DNA from: Planctomycetaceae bacterium
Lineage (GTDB): Bacteria; Planctomycetota; Planctomycetia; Planctomycetales; Planctomycetaceae
NCBI GenBank assembly: GCA_018699955.1
Contig: JABISG010000034.1
Span: forward strand, 58,757 to 122,756
Reading direction: 5' to 3'
Length of the DNA stretch: 64,000 nt
Of this stretch, positions 25,689 through 34,873 are shown piece after piece (within the stretch, counting starts at the first letter, position 1; each line of letters begins with the position of its first letter). The position numbers and the translations under genes are program-made. Below the pieces are notes generated by a model. The model saw only the letters and a list, made by a program, of their open reading frames with translations. It had not been told where the DNA came from and did not search any database.

Positions 25689-27206
25689 TCAACGAATATA
25701 CCGAATTCTAGAGAAGTCCGGAACGCGGAAGTAGGCATCACGCTTGCCGAACCGTACTTTTCCCGGCTTTGAGGGCAGGTGAACAAGGAACGGCTTGCCA
25801 ATAAACAGCCGGCCACTGAGTGCTCCATCGGACCAGCTGCGACTGTCGAGTGAAACCGGACTGTTGTCGCCCAGCACGAAATATTCGTTGTCGCCGAGTT
25901 GGTACGGCTGTTCGATCGCGTTCACGCCTCTGCCACGGGTGTAGAAAACGTCGCGGAACAACTTCACTTCCGAAACGCCCACATTCAGCCCCCGCGCCCC
26001 GAAACGAACCGGCGACGTGGAGGGTGACACCAGTCCGGAAGAATCGGGAAACGGCCAGGGTTCAAATGGCAGCTGGCCGTTCAGCGTCACCAGAGCCTGC
26101 CGGTCGAAGAGTGACACTTCCAGATGAATCGGCTTACCGGAATCCAGATATTCTTTGGTGAGCGGGCAGCGGCGAACAATTTTTTCCGGTTGACCGCACA
26201 TCAGACGGACTTCCCGCTGTGTTGGATCAATCACGCAGCTGACGGTGTTGTCACCGTCGGTCATCTGCATGATGAACTCACCATGTCCCCCCTGAATTTG
26301 AACGGTGGCGGAAATCATCAAATCGCGGATGGTGTGTCCTGCCGGCATGCCGTCGGCGCGATTGTAGCCGTAGACGTCGGCAACCGGCGAGAGTCGCGGC
26401 CGCTGCTCACGCTTCCGACCTCGAACCCAGTGCCGATACTGCACCCAGGCGAGTTCCTGAATATCGGCTCCCGTTGCGTCCGTTTGGTTTGCATCGAGTT
26501 GAAACCCCTCAGCGGTCGCGTTCCAGGAAATTCGCGCCGGCTCGGTAGTCCAGCGGTCCTGCCACCCCACATCGTCATCGGGTCGAAACGAATCGTCGTA
26601 AACCGGAATCCGCATCGCCCGTTGGGTGGTGAGGTTCTTGCGGCAAATTTCACCGCCGACATACACGTCGCCGTCGATCACCTGAAGCAATTCGCCCGGG
26701 AGACCGACAACTCGTTTCACGTAGGCCTGGGCCGGCTTGTAGGGGTTTCGGAAGACGGCCACTTCCCACCGCCTGGGAGACGCCATCAGGAATGCGTGCT
26801 TGTGAACCAATAATTGATCACCCTGGCTGCGCGGCACCGTGCTGATGTCGATCGGCCCCTGACCGCAGTTCGGACAGAATGCCGGTTCGCTACTGTGAGA
26901 CGGTTTCCGCGCATCGTCCGTTTCGTCTGCCGCCGACTGTGCTGTGTCATGCTTGTCGATCACGTCGCCGACTGCGAACGGGAATCGACAGGAAGGGCAG
27001 ACCACGCGTTTATGAAAACCGAATAACGTTGGTGCCATCGATCCGGTCGAGATCATGTAACCTTCGACCTGAAAGGCGCGAAACAGAATGACGGCCAACG
27101 ACAGGCAGATCAGGGCCTCGATGAGCTGCCGCCCACCGCCGCCGCGTTCTTCTGCGGGGGGCGCGGCGTCTTGCGCGGTCATGTTGTGCGTGTCGGGATC
27201 GGTCAT
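25689..27206 (-). CDS. lepB: Second signal peptidase I paralog with zinc-ribbon and insert
   Basis: A 505-residue paralog of the neighbouring LepB. From ATG 27206: one membrane helix (about 28-48), catalytic Ser56 in [11 protein letters not shown], general base Lys164 in AYVKRVVGLPGE and box E FVLGDNSPVSLDSR. The two CxxC pairs (70/73 and 111/114) and the beta-rich insertion (about 250 residues, with GEFIMQMTDGDNTVSCVID) are in the same places as in the paralog, so the architecture predates the duplication. Identity between the two is moderate. An in-frame TTG start at 27254 is less likely. It lies just downstream of lepA, the same order as in the lepA-lepB operon of enterobacteria. Confidence 0.9.
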   Translation of the reverse strand: MTDPDTHNMTAQDAAPPAEERGGGGRQLIEALICLSLAVILFRAFQVEGYMISTGSMAPTLFGFHKRVVCPSCRFPFAVGDVIDKHDTAQSAADETDDARKPSHSSEPAFCPNCGQGPIDISTVPRSQGDQLLVHKHAFLMASPRRWEVAVFRNPYKPAQAYVKRVVGLPGELLQVIDGDVYVGGEICRKNLTTQRAMRIPVYDDSFRPDDDVGWQDRWTTEPARISWNATAEGFQLDANQTDATGADIQELAWVQYRHWVRGRKREQRPRLSPVADVYGYNRADGMPAGHTIRDLMISATVQIQGGHGEFIMQMTDGDNTVSCVIDPTQREVRLMCGQPEKIVRRCPLTKEYLDSGKPIHLEVSLFDRQALVTLNGQLPFEPWPFPDSSGLVSPSTSPVRFGARGLNVGVSEVKLFRDVFYTRGRGVNAIEQPYQLGDNEYFVLGDNSPVSLDSRSWSDGALSGRLFIGKPFLVHLPSKPGKVRFGKRDAYFRVPDFSRIRYIR

Positions 27207-27346
27207 CCGCGGTGTCGATGCGCAAAAATGAGCTGTCACGACGGTTGGCTTCAATCGAGCCGTCCCAAATCCGCCACTCAGCCTATTCTAGGCGAACCAG
27301 TAGAACCGGGAAACACCGGAATCGGTGATTGGGTGAGGAGCCCGAC

Positions 27347-27371
27347 ACACGCGGGGACAAGCCCCGCGGCT
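27347..27371. repeat. Hairpin repeat ACGCGGGGACAAGCCCCGCGGCT
   Basis: A GC-rich hairpin matching the second inner hairpin of the 19443-19520 repeat, with one extra base in the loop. It lies in the lepA to second-lepB spacer, shortly after the lepA stop. Confidence 0.75.
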
Positions 27372-27404
27372 CGCTTGGGAGCATTGACATCGTGGCTCGC
27401 TCGC

Positions 27405-29207
27405 TCAATCGTCGCTGCCGACGTCGAGGACGGCTAGAAACGCCTTTTGGGGAATTTCGACCTGCCCGAACTGTTTCATCCGTTTCTTGCCCGCTTTCTG
27501 CTTCGCCCACAATTTGCGTTTGCGGGTGATGTCGCCGCCGTAACATTTCGCCGTTACGTTCTTTCGCAAAGCTGAAATCGTCTCGCGGGCGATGATTCGT
27601 CCGCCGATGGCCGCCTGCAGGGGGATTTCGAACTGGTGCTTCGAAATTTCGTCCTTCAGCCGCTTACACAGCGAACGACCGCGTTTGTCGGCGTTCGAAC
27701 GATGCACGATTGTCGAAAGGGCATCGACGCGGACACCTTTGACCAGAACGTCGAGTTTCACCAGATCGGCCTCACGAAAACCGATGACCTCGTAGTCCAT
27801 TGTGCCGTAACCGCGGGTGGCGCTCTTCAGTTTGTCGTGCATGTCGTACACGATTTCGCCCAACGGCAGTTCGTACACAATTTGGGCACGCTGCGTTCCC
27901 AAATACTCGGTGCTGCAATACGTGCCGCGACGGTCTTCGCACAACTGCATGATGACGCCAATGCTTTGGCTGGGCAGAATGAAATTGACTTTTGCCATCG
28001 GTTCGCGGAATTCCTGAATCTGCCCGGCATCCGACACCTCTTGCGGGTTGTCGATATTCAGTATCTCGCCGGACCGCGTCAAGATCTCATACGAGACATT
28101 CGGCGCCGTCTGAATGAGATCGATGTCCTGTTCGCTTTCGAGTCGCTGCTGAATGATCTCCATGTGCAGCATGCCGAGAAACCCGCAGCGAAATCCAAAC
28201 CCGAGTGCCTCGCTCGTTTCCGGTTGGAAGGTGAAGCTGGCATCGTTCAGACCCAGCTTCTGTAATTCATCGCGCAGCTTTTCAAAGTCCCCTCCGTCGG
28301 TGGGGTACATTCCGCAGAAAACCATCTGTTGCGGCTGCTGATAACCGGGCAAAGCAGACTCGGGAGGCCGGCCTTGCTCGGCAAGCGTGTCTCCCACGTG
28401 GACCTGGCCCAAGTCCTTGATGCCGGTCAGTACGTAACCCACCTGACCCGGGCCAAGTTCCTCGCATGCGGCCATTTTCGGACGGAACTGCCCCATTTCG
28501 ATGACACTGTGCTTTTCCTGTTCGCGCAGAAACTGAATCGGTTGTCCCTTGTGAATTGTCCCATCGACGACACGGACGTAGGTCATCACGCCGCGATAAC
28601 CGTCGTACTTGCTATCGAACACCAGTGCGCGGAGCGGATCGTCGGGTTTGCCCGCCGGAGCTGGAATGCGTTCGACGATGGCCTGCAGAATCTCCTCGAT
28701 CCCAATGCCCTGTTTTGCGCTCACCATCAGGGCATCGTCTGGTTCCAGACCCAGAACGGTTTCTATCTCTTCAAGAACTTCGTCAATGCGGGTCACCGGC
28801 AGATCGATTTTGTTGATGACCGGAATGATTTCCAGGTTCGCATCCAAAGCGGCATAGGCATTGGCCACCGTTTGTGCTTGAACCCCCTGAAAGGCATCGA
28901 CCAATAACAACGCCCCCTCACATGCGGCCAGACTGCGCGACACTTCGTAATGAAAATCGACGTGTCCCGGCGTGTCGATGAGGTTCAATTCGTAGGTCTT
29001 GCCTTCGTGTTTATAATCGATGGCAACCGTCCGTGCCTTCACGGTAATTCCTCGATCGCGCTCGATGTCGAGGTCGTCGAGAATCTGCTCCTTGAACTCG
29101 CGCTCGGTAATTGCCCCCGTCTTCAGCAACAGCTGATCGGCGAGCGTACTCTTGCCGTGATCGATGTGCGCGATGATCGAAAAATTGCGAATACGTGCAG
29201 CGTCCAT
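27405..29207 (-). CDS. lepA: Elongation factor 4 (LepA GTPase)
   Basis: A 600-residue ribosome-associated GTPase that influences translation initiation/back-translocation. The start ATG at 29207 gives MDAARIRNFSIIAHIDHGKS, with the P-loop AHIDHGKST, G2 ERDRGITVKA, G3 DTPGHVDFHYEV and G4 NKIDLP. Domains II, III and V follow, and the LepA-specific C-terminal domain (about 490-600) ends KAFLAVLDVGSDD. Length agrees with the family (about 599). A longer frame from 29279 is not supported. It heads the lepA-lepB-lepB-lptB block, with some spacer repeats. Confidence 0.97.
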   Translation of the reverse strand: MDAARIRNFSIIAHIDHGKSTLADQLLLKTGAITEREFKEQILDDLDIERDRGITVKARTVAIDYKHEGKTYELNLIDTPGHVDFHYEVSRSLAACEGALLLVDAFQGVQAQTVANAYAALDANLEIIPVINKIDLPVTRIDEVLEEIETVLGLEPDDALMVSAKQGIGIEEILQAIVERIPAPAGKPDDPLRALVFDSKYDGYRGVMTYVRVVDGTIHKGQPIQFLREQEKHSVIEMGQFRPKMAACEELGPGQVGYVLTGIKDLGQVHVGDTLAEQGRPPESALPGYQQPQQMVFCGMYPTDGGDFEKLRDELQKLGLNDASFTFQPETSEALGFGFRCGFLGMLHMEIIQQRLESEQDIDLIQTAPNVSYEILTRSGEILNIDNPQEVSDAGQIQEFREPMAKVNFILPSQSIGVIMQLCEDRRGTYCSTEYLGTQRAQIVYELPLGEIVYDMHDKLKSATRGYGTMDYEVIGFREADLVKLDVLVKGVRVDALSTIVHRSNADKRGRSLCKRLKDEISKHQFEIPLQAAIGGRIIARETISALRKNVTAKCYGGDITRKRKLWAKQKAGKKRMKQFGQVEIPQKAFLAVLDVGSDD

Positions 29208-29682
29208 TGACGGGTTTCGTTCCAGGAGAGGTGTCGTGAGGCCGAACGACTTCGGCCGGGGGGAGAAATCCTGCGGCATCGGCAGGCACGTCCGTCATAC
29301 ATCGCCGTCGGGCAGGCATAATACGACGGAAGTTCAGGTGGGTAATTGAATCTCTCAATTATACCGAACTGTTGCAGACTGGTCGAGGCGGCGTTTTGGC
29401 TTCACCGGATTGGCGGGCGTTTCAAACATTGCGAGTGCGTGCAGCACCGTCGGCGACAACCGGAGGCGAGCCGAGGGAATAGATCTTCTGATGTTTGAAA
29501 GTTCCAGTCGATTGACACGGCCGCTCGCCATTCATACCTTCATACTTTCACGCCTTCACGCCTCGCAAAACTGACCAGCAGATCGATTTACGGTACATGC
29601 TGGCACTAGCCGGGAGATTCCGGCATAATGGGCCGCTTTACGTATCGATATAGCAGAATCAAACACTCAACGGAAAATTCGC
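29208..29682. other. Intergenic region between divergent lepA and the PP2C regulator gene
   Basis: No coding sequence supported. Contains short tandem motifs around 29535-29570 (CTTCATAC, CTTTCACG, CCTTCACG) and must hold promoters for both flanking genes. I could not place a convincing promoter for either. Confidence 0.6.
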
Positions 29683-30873
29683 ATGCGATTTCTGGTCGGC
29701 TGGGACGAACCGTCTGAAGCGGAGTTGATCTCCCTCTACTTAAATGTGGACGGCATCGAAGCGACTCTTGCTGACGACCCTGAACACTTACTGCAACTTG
29801 CGGGGAACGGCACCAATTGGGACGCGATCCTCTTGACGACTGACACTCCCGATACTGCGCTGGCTTTCGATCACTTTAAGAAAATCCGCCAAGCGGCGCC
29901 CAATAGCCCGGTTGTGGGGGCGTGTAAAGCCGATGCCGTCTTTAGTGTCGCCCAGTTCATGACCAACGGCTTGCGGACCTACATCATTCGCGACGTGGCC
30001 GGCGACTTCATGTTTCTGCTGAGGGCAACGTTGGAAACCACGGTCGAATCGGTACGCTCGGAACGCGAGCGACTGGTTTCAGAGAAACTGCGAGAGGAAA
30101 TCGAATCGGTCCGCAAACTTCAGGAATCGATCATCCCGGCCACTCTGAAGAGTCCCGATGGCTACAACATTTGCGCACGATATGAGTCGTCGCAAATCCG
30201 CGTGATGGGCGGCCAACCGGTTACGCTGGCTGGTGGTGATTATTACGACGTCTTCATGCTCGATGACAACAGCATCGTGCTGCTGGTCGGTGATGCCTCG
30301 GGACACGGTATGCGTGCCTGCATGTCGATTATGACGATGCACACGTTGGTCAGCATGATTCGCGACCGAAAATTTGAGGACACCAGTTCGTTCGTCGCCG
30401 ACATCAATCGTTGGTTATGCGAGCAGAGCATCGTGCAAGACGAAGGGGGCTTTATCACACTGCTGTACGCCATTCTTCGCACCGATACGAACGAACTGCA
30501 ATGGACGTCGGCCGGACATCCGATACCGATTCTGCAACATCTCGACGACAATCGTGTCGAGTCACTGGGAACGGTGGATTACGGCGGGCTGCCTTTGGGA
30601 GTTCTGGACGATGCGGAGTACGAGACATACACCAGCAAGATTCCCCCGAACAGCCGGCTGCTGATTTACACCGACGGATTGGAAGAGGCGTTTCCCGACG
30701 GTAGCGACGTACACGGGGAATTCGGCATCAAAGGCATCAAGGAAACGATGGCGGCGACGCCGGAAAGCAAACTCGAAGACGCCATGCAGCAGTTGTTCGA
30801 TGCTTCCAACGCATTCACCGACGGCTCAGGACGTCACGACGACACATCCGTCGTGATGCTCGATCGGGCGTAA
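29683..30873 (+). CDS. PP2C-type serine phosphatase (RsbU/SpoIIE) with pseudo-receiver domain
   Basis: A 396-residue cytoplasmic regulator. Residues 1-125 have the alternating helix/strand pattern of a response-regulator receiver, but the phospho-acceptor Asp of strand 3 is replaced (AILLTTDTP), so it is probably a pseudo-receiver. A charged coiled coil (about 128-160, ETTVESVRSERERLVSEKLR) leads to a SpoIIE/RsbU PP2C domain with metal Asp motifs AGGDYYDVF and GDASGHGMRA, and TSAGHPIPILQ, IYTDGLEEAF and GRHDDTSVVML. Proteins like this dephosphorylate anti-anti-sigma factors (STAS). No STAS or anti-sigma partner is nearby. Confidence 0.9.
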   Translation: MRFLVGWDEPSEAELISLYLNVDGIEATLADDPEHLLQLAGNGTNWDAILLTTDTPDTALAFDHFKKIRQAAPNSPVVGACKADAVFSVAQFMTNGLRTYIIRDVAGDFMFLLRATLETTVESVRSERERLVSEKLREEIESVRKLQESIIPATLKSPDGYNICARYESSQIRVMGGQPVTLAGGDYYDVFMLDDNSIVLLVGDASGHGMRACMSIMTMHTLVSMIRDRKFEDTSSFVADINRWLCEQSIVQDEGGFITLLYAILRTDTNELQWTSAGHPIPILQHLDDNRVESLGTVDYGGLPLGVLDDAEYETYTSKIPPNSRLLIYTDGLEEAFPDGSDVHGEFGIKGIKETMAATPESKLEDAMQQLFDASNAFTDGSGRHDDTSVVMLDRA

Positions 30874-30918
30874 CGCGCCAACTATCGAAACTCCGATTTT
30901 CGATCTCACATCTCAAAA

Positions 30919-30940
30919 CCCTCGGGCTGCGGCCCGAGGG
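30919..30940. terminator. Perfect hairpin CCCTCGGG-CTGCGG-CCCGAGGG (repeat family)
   Basis: Eight-bp perfect arms around CTGCGG, 45 bp after the PP2C gene stop and 18 bp before the end of the convergent TPR gene. The same 22 bp, with shared upstream TCTCAAA, occurs at 34779-34800. It may terminate transcription, but no T tract is present and the second copy lies in a leader, so a dispersed repeat is equally likely. Confidence 0.6.
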
Positions 30941-30958
30941 GTCAAACGAAGATTGGGA

Positions 30959-31804
30959 TCAGTTCGTCGGAATCGACTGCCCGCGGTTCACGTCGGGGAC
31001 ATGTGCAGGATCGGCATTGGCCGGCTCGATGGCGAGTTCAGGCATCGCTGAGACCCGCGACGAATCCACGGGGGCGTTGCCGTAAATCGGCAGTTGGACC
31101 GTCGCGGAATTGGGGGCGATCGACAAGTCGGGCGAATTAAACGCCGTTCGGTTCAGCGATTGCCGTCCAAGGGTTGCCATCCGTGAATGAACTTTTGGCT
31201 GCAGCCAGTTACTGTGAATCGACCGGCGGTAGATGGTCATGGCCTCTTGCGTTCGTCCGGTCTGTTCGTAAACCTGCCCCAGTTGCGCCAACGCCACGGA
31301 ATGGTTCGGCTTTGTCAGCAGGGCCTGCCTGAGTGCAGCTTCGGCACCGGCCATGTCACCCTGTTCGCGATTCAGCCACGCCATTTCAATGTGTGCTTCC
31401 GGATTCTGCGGCTGAGTTGCAGCCCAACTGGCAAGCAATCCGGCAGCTTCCGTTTCGCGTCCCTGATCCCTCATCAACATTGCCAAGCCGTGATAGGTCG
31501 GTTGATGTGACGGATCGATCCGAATTGCCTGCCGATAGATTTGCTCGGCTTCGGCCGATCGCCCCTGCTTGTGCAACGACATGGCAAGGTTGTGTCGGTA
31601 GTTGGGATTGGTGGGGTGATCGGCCACCGCTCGTTGGAAATTCTGTTGAGCCAACGAATAGTTGCCGGCTTTGTAATACCGGCTGCCGGCCTGGTTCATG
31701 GCGCGCCCGTTGAGCGCGTTGCAGCCGCCACAACAGGCGATTGCTGCAAAGCCGAGAAGGAATAATCGAATGGGATTTGCAAATCTCTGCGCGATCGTGC
31801 GCAT
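30959..31804 (-). CDS. Tetratricopeptide-repeat lipoprotein
   Basis: A 281-residue protein from ATG 31804. A signal peptide with a lipobox-like CCGGC (Cys near 28) precedes about five TPR units (from residue 35: [40 protein letters not shown], and so on) up to residue 210. The C-terminal 70 residues are disordered and Asn/Pro-rich. TPR scaffolds mediate protein contacts, and the partner here is unknown. A TTG/ATG frame upstream of 31804 is not supported. Confidence 0.85.
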   Translation of the reverse strand: MRTIAQRFANPIRLFLLGFAAIACCGGCNALNGRAMNQAGSRYYKAGNYSLAQQNFQRAVADHPTNPNYRHNLAMSLHKQGRSAEAEQIYRQAIRIDPSHQPTYHGLAMLMRDQGRETEAAGLLASWAATQPQNPEAHIEMAWLNREQGDMAGAEAALRQALLTKPNHSVALAQLGQVYEQTGRTQEAMTIYRRSIHSNWLQPKVHSRMATLGRQSLNRTAFNSPDLSIAPNSATVQLPIYGNAPVDSSRVSAMPELAIEPANADPAHVPDVNRGQSIPTN

Positions 31805-31990
31805 GGCGGGTCGCCTCCGTGCGGGGTCAATAGGCGGAAAATGTTGAGTGGGAATTAGGTCGGGGTCGGGTGCAGACTGGAAACGGCAGAATTGGTTTCC
31901 ACCGGGGAATCCCGGCTGCAATTGAGTTGGGGTCAGGATTTTGGGTCGCTTTGCCTGAGAGGGCGTGAAAGAGGGGCGAACCATACCGAC

Positions 31991-32031
31991 CGGCGGATTC
32001 TGCCACAAGAGCAATCAGGCAGAATCTGCCG
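31991..32031. repeat. 14-bp inverted repeat hairpin in a 360-bp intergenic region
   Basis: CGGCGGATTCTGCC and its near-perfect complement (13 of 14) flank a 13-nt loop. It is the only structure noticed in the 31805-32164 gap, which has no coding sequence. It could be a terminator for the upstream gene on the minus strand, though without a T tract. Confidence 0.65.
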
Positions 32032-32164
32032 ATATCTGTACCCGGGGTCAGAAAAACCGCCTGCAACACGGCGATCACAGGGTATTTTCAGGGAATCGGG
32101 CTTGTCACCGTTCACTTAATGAAGACGTTTCACTCAGCTCACGGCCACTCAACGAGTCCCGGAA

Positions 32165-33382
32165 TCAGCTTCTGTCAAGTTCGGTGATCGCTTCGAAATG
32201 TTCGTAGTTACGGTGGATGAAGATCCCCATCGACCACCCCACGATGGCCGAAAAATACGTCGCGACTGTGCAAGCGACGAACATCGAAGCCAGAATCGCC
32301 AAAGTAAACAGACAAACTGTGATCGTTCCGCCGGAGTCCCAAACCGTCCCTGCCGAGCCGAACACGACAAACACAACCACAGCGAGAAGGGCCGAAACGA
32401 TGTATGTCGCCACAGCCCCCAGCACAATGTAAAAGTAAAATGCCAGGTACTGTGGAAACGTGCGGATCAGCATCCTGAACACGTTTGGGGGATAGAGGGC
32501 AGTGGAGGTGTCGCCGGTCCCCAACAGCATAATGCACATCGGCCCACAAAACGCGCACACCGATAAGAATCCCAGAAAAAGCAACCCTGTGAGAACCAAT
32601 CTGACTTGATCGATCGCCTCGAATGATTCCATAGTCATCGATGTAAAACTACCGAACACGGCAGCAAAGATTCCGGCGATAAACAGCGGCAACAACACAA
32701 GCACCGAGGTGGCTTTCAGGAGTTCGATCGATGAGGGAATCATCTCACCGGTGAGGCTCATTTCCCAATGCTGTACCGTTTCGCGAACTCCGTAGCGGCT
32801 GGCGACTTCCACGTTCCTGGAGAGAATCCCGGCCGGCGCGGCAAACGTGATGATAAACATCATGATTAAATAGAGGGGCGGACCAAAGATCGGAATGCAC
32901 ATCAATAGCAGCCCGACAATGCTGGGGATGATGGGCAGCGCGGTCATCACTCCTGCGCCCCACAGGCAGCACATCCAGCCTTTGTCGCGTAACACCGCCA
33001 CGAAAGCGTAGGCAAATGCGCCGAACAGGCTCTCGCGCCAATTGTCCCGCGCTTCCTCTTTCCTCTTTTTCTTCTTGCGTTGTCGCCTGACGGTGACCGG
33101 CGGCTTATTACTTTTCCTCTTCTTCAGGCTGGCACCGCACTCCGGGCAGTCGATATCGTTTGCCGAGACCTCAATGCTGCAGCTCCAACACCGCTTGCGA
33201 GTCTTCTGTTTTGCCGAAACTTTCCCGACTAGCAACGGCGAGTCGTCATCTTCGTTTTCCGCATCCGCTGCAGGAACCCGAATGCCCATGCCGCAACCCG
33301 GACACTTCATCCGCTTTCCGGCCGCCGCATCGGGCGCGTTCAAAGACTTCTCGCAATTGTCACAATATATTGTGATCGCCAC
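32165..33382 (-). CDS. Zinc-ribbon multi-pass membrane protein
   Basis: A 405-residue protein from a GTG at 33382. The N-terminus has YCDNCEKSLNAPDAAAGKRM followed by KCPGCGMGIRVP, a zinc ribbon common in planctomycete proteins. A second CxxC pair lies in RCWSCSIEVSANDIDCPECG. A basic linker (KKRKSNKPP... RRQRKKKKRKEEA) leads to a membrane domain of about six segments (PIIPSIVGLLLMCIPIFGPP onward). There is no known catalytic motif, so the function is unknown. The conventional TTG at 33406 is an alternative start. Convergent neighbours are separated by the 31991 hairpin and by a spacer before the sialidase. Confidence 0.8.
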   Translation of the reverse strand: MAITIYCDNCEKSLNAPDAAAGKRMKCPGCGMGIRVPAADAENEDDDSPLLVGKVSAKQKTRKRCWSCSIEVSANDIDCPECGASLKKRKSNKPPVTVRRQRKKKKRKEEARDNWRESLFGAFAYAFVAVLRDKGWMCCLWGAGVMTALPIIPSIVGLLLMCIPIFGPPLYLIMMFIITFAAPAGILSRNVEVASRYGVRETVQHWEMSLTGEMIPSSIELLKATSVLVLLPLFIAGIFAAVFGSFTSMTMESFEAIDQVRLVLTGLLFLGFLSVCAFCGPMCIMLLGTGDTSTALYPPNVFRMLIRTFPQYLAFYFYIVLGAVATYIVSALLAVVVFVVFGSAGTVWDSGGTITVCLFTLAILASMFVACTVATYFSAIVGWSMGIFIHRNYEHFEAITELDRS

Positions 33383-33538
33383 TTCGACGTCCTTCTTTGA
33401 TTGCAAATCACACAGAACGTCAGGTCAAGCAGCATCTCATTCACCTGGCCCGCACGTCCGAATCGAACAAAGACAATCTACAACAACGCTTCCTCACACG
33501 CCATCAATTTTCAGCGAAGTGGGCGGCTCGCCAACGAA

Positions 33539-34588
33539 CTATTTCCCAAAGCGGTTCACGTTTATCTTCAGAAAGTGCACACCCTGGCCATTCATGAAGA
33601 CCGTTCCGACAAATTGATCGTCGAGCCGTATCGTGCGAGCGGAGTAATAACGGGCAGTGACGTTGGTCTTCGGCAGCAAGACGAGGGTACTGTCGTTGTT
33701 CCAGGTTCGGCCATCGTCGGCCGAGACGTTGTACCGTAGCCCTTTGTTGCGGTTGCCAACGCCCCAGGTGACCAACAACCGCCCATCGGCGAGAACCGTC
33801 AAATAACGTCCCTCGGCATTATCGCGCGGAACGGGAACGGCGGGGAAATCTTCGATGGCCGTCCAACTGCTGCCATCATCAGTCGAACGCAGCAGAACCG
33901 CTCCCATTGCAATCAGTGTCCCCTTGGCCGTTCGGACGACCTGCTGGAATTCGTGCTGTTTGCCGTTGGGTTCGGTCAACGGAAACTCAGCCAACTCGCC
34001 GGTCTTCGGATCGAACAGTCGCGGAGTTCCCACCCGCAGCGGCAACAACCAGCGGCCTCCATTCCAGGACAGCACGTTATGTCGCACCGCTCCCAGATGT
34101 TTTCCCTCCACCGGTCCAATTAACGCCTGCTTGCTCCAGGTTCGCCCCTGGTCTGCACTCACCGTGTACAACAACGCCCTCTCGTAGTAGCCGTCGTTGG
34201 CTTTGTCGTCGGCAATATAGTTCCACGTCACAACAATTCGGTCGTCCGGAAGCGTGTCGGCCGTGCCGGGGTACACTTCAAACTTTTTGACCTTTCGGAT
34301 CACGTCCGGACGTTTGGCCGATGTGGCAATCGCCACCGGTTGCTCCCACGTCGCCCCGTCGTCGGTCGAGCGAGACCGCATCAACACGTTGGCCCCCTTG
34401 TAAACAACGACAAGCGTGCCACTCTTCGTGCGGCAAATCGACGGGTGAATGTGTCCTGAAATCCGCGCCGCGACGATCGACACCGGCCGATCCTCAGCGC
34501 GAAGCATCGAACTGCAGGCAAGCATCACCGGCAAACACAAGCCGATGATTGCAGCAACGTGAAGGGAAACAGTGTGACGGTGTTTCAT
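33539..34588 (-). CDS. Secreted sialidase-like BNR/Asp-box protein
   Basis: A 349-residue six-bladed beta-propeller with a signal peptide (to about residue 31). Four Asp-box motifs are visible: RSTDDGATW, VSADQGRTW, RSTDDGSSW and VSADDGRTW. Catalytic arginines of true neuraminidases may be present (RISGHIHPSICRTKSG and so on) but cannot be confirmed by eye. In planctomycetes such proteins are usually annotated exo-alpha-sialidase and may act on other glycans. It is a stand-alone gene. Confidence 0.85.
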   Translation of the reverse strand: MKHRHTVSLHVAAIIGLCLPVMLACSSMLRAEDRPVSIVAARISGHIHPSICRTKSGTLVVVYKGANVLMRSRSTDDGATWEQPVAIATSAKRPDVIRKVKKFEVYPGTADTLPDDRIVVTWNYIADDKANDGYYERALLYTVSADQGRTWSKQALIGPVEGKHLGAVRHNVLSWNGGRWLLPLRVGTPRLFDPKTGELAEFPLTEPNGKQHEFQQVVRTAKGTLIAMGAVLLRSTDDGSSWTAIEDFPAVPVPRDNAEGRYLTVLADGRLLVTWGVGNRNKGLRYNVSADDGRTWNNDSTLVLLPKTNVTARYYSARTIRLDDQFVGTVFMNGQGVHFLKINVNRFGK

Positions 34589-34778
34589 TGCAGTTCCAAT
34601 CGTAAATGTCTCGACATAGTTGAACTGAGATTATTTTGACGCAATCTCTCAGCAACGTCCAGCAATCGCCACAGATGCCCTAATTCTCCACGCGTTTTGC
34701 AATGACTTCAACAGTCGGTAACATGAAGAGGCTTGGACGCCTTATTCAGGCTCAGATTGTTAACGCCACGTCTCAAAG

Positions 34779-34800
34779 CCCTCGGGCTGCGGCCCGAGGG
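34779..34800. repeat. Second copy of the CCCTCGGG-CTGCGG-CCCGAGGG hairpin
   Basis: Identical over 22 bp to the hairpin at 30919-30940, and in the same orientation with the same TCTCAAA lead. It lies 73 bp upstream of the M1 peptidase start. Confidence 0.8.
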
Positions 34801-34873
34801 ATCGAACGGCGCGGTTGGTGTCATTGGCAGTCTGAGGCTCAATAGCCCGATACATATTTCATTGGTGACGAAA

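Noticed and set aside
30919..30940. A standard rho-independent terminator
   Set aside because: The hairpin is perfect but no T-rich tract follows, and an identical copy sits in a leader region; kept as a possible terminator with modest confidence only.
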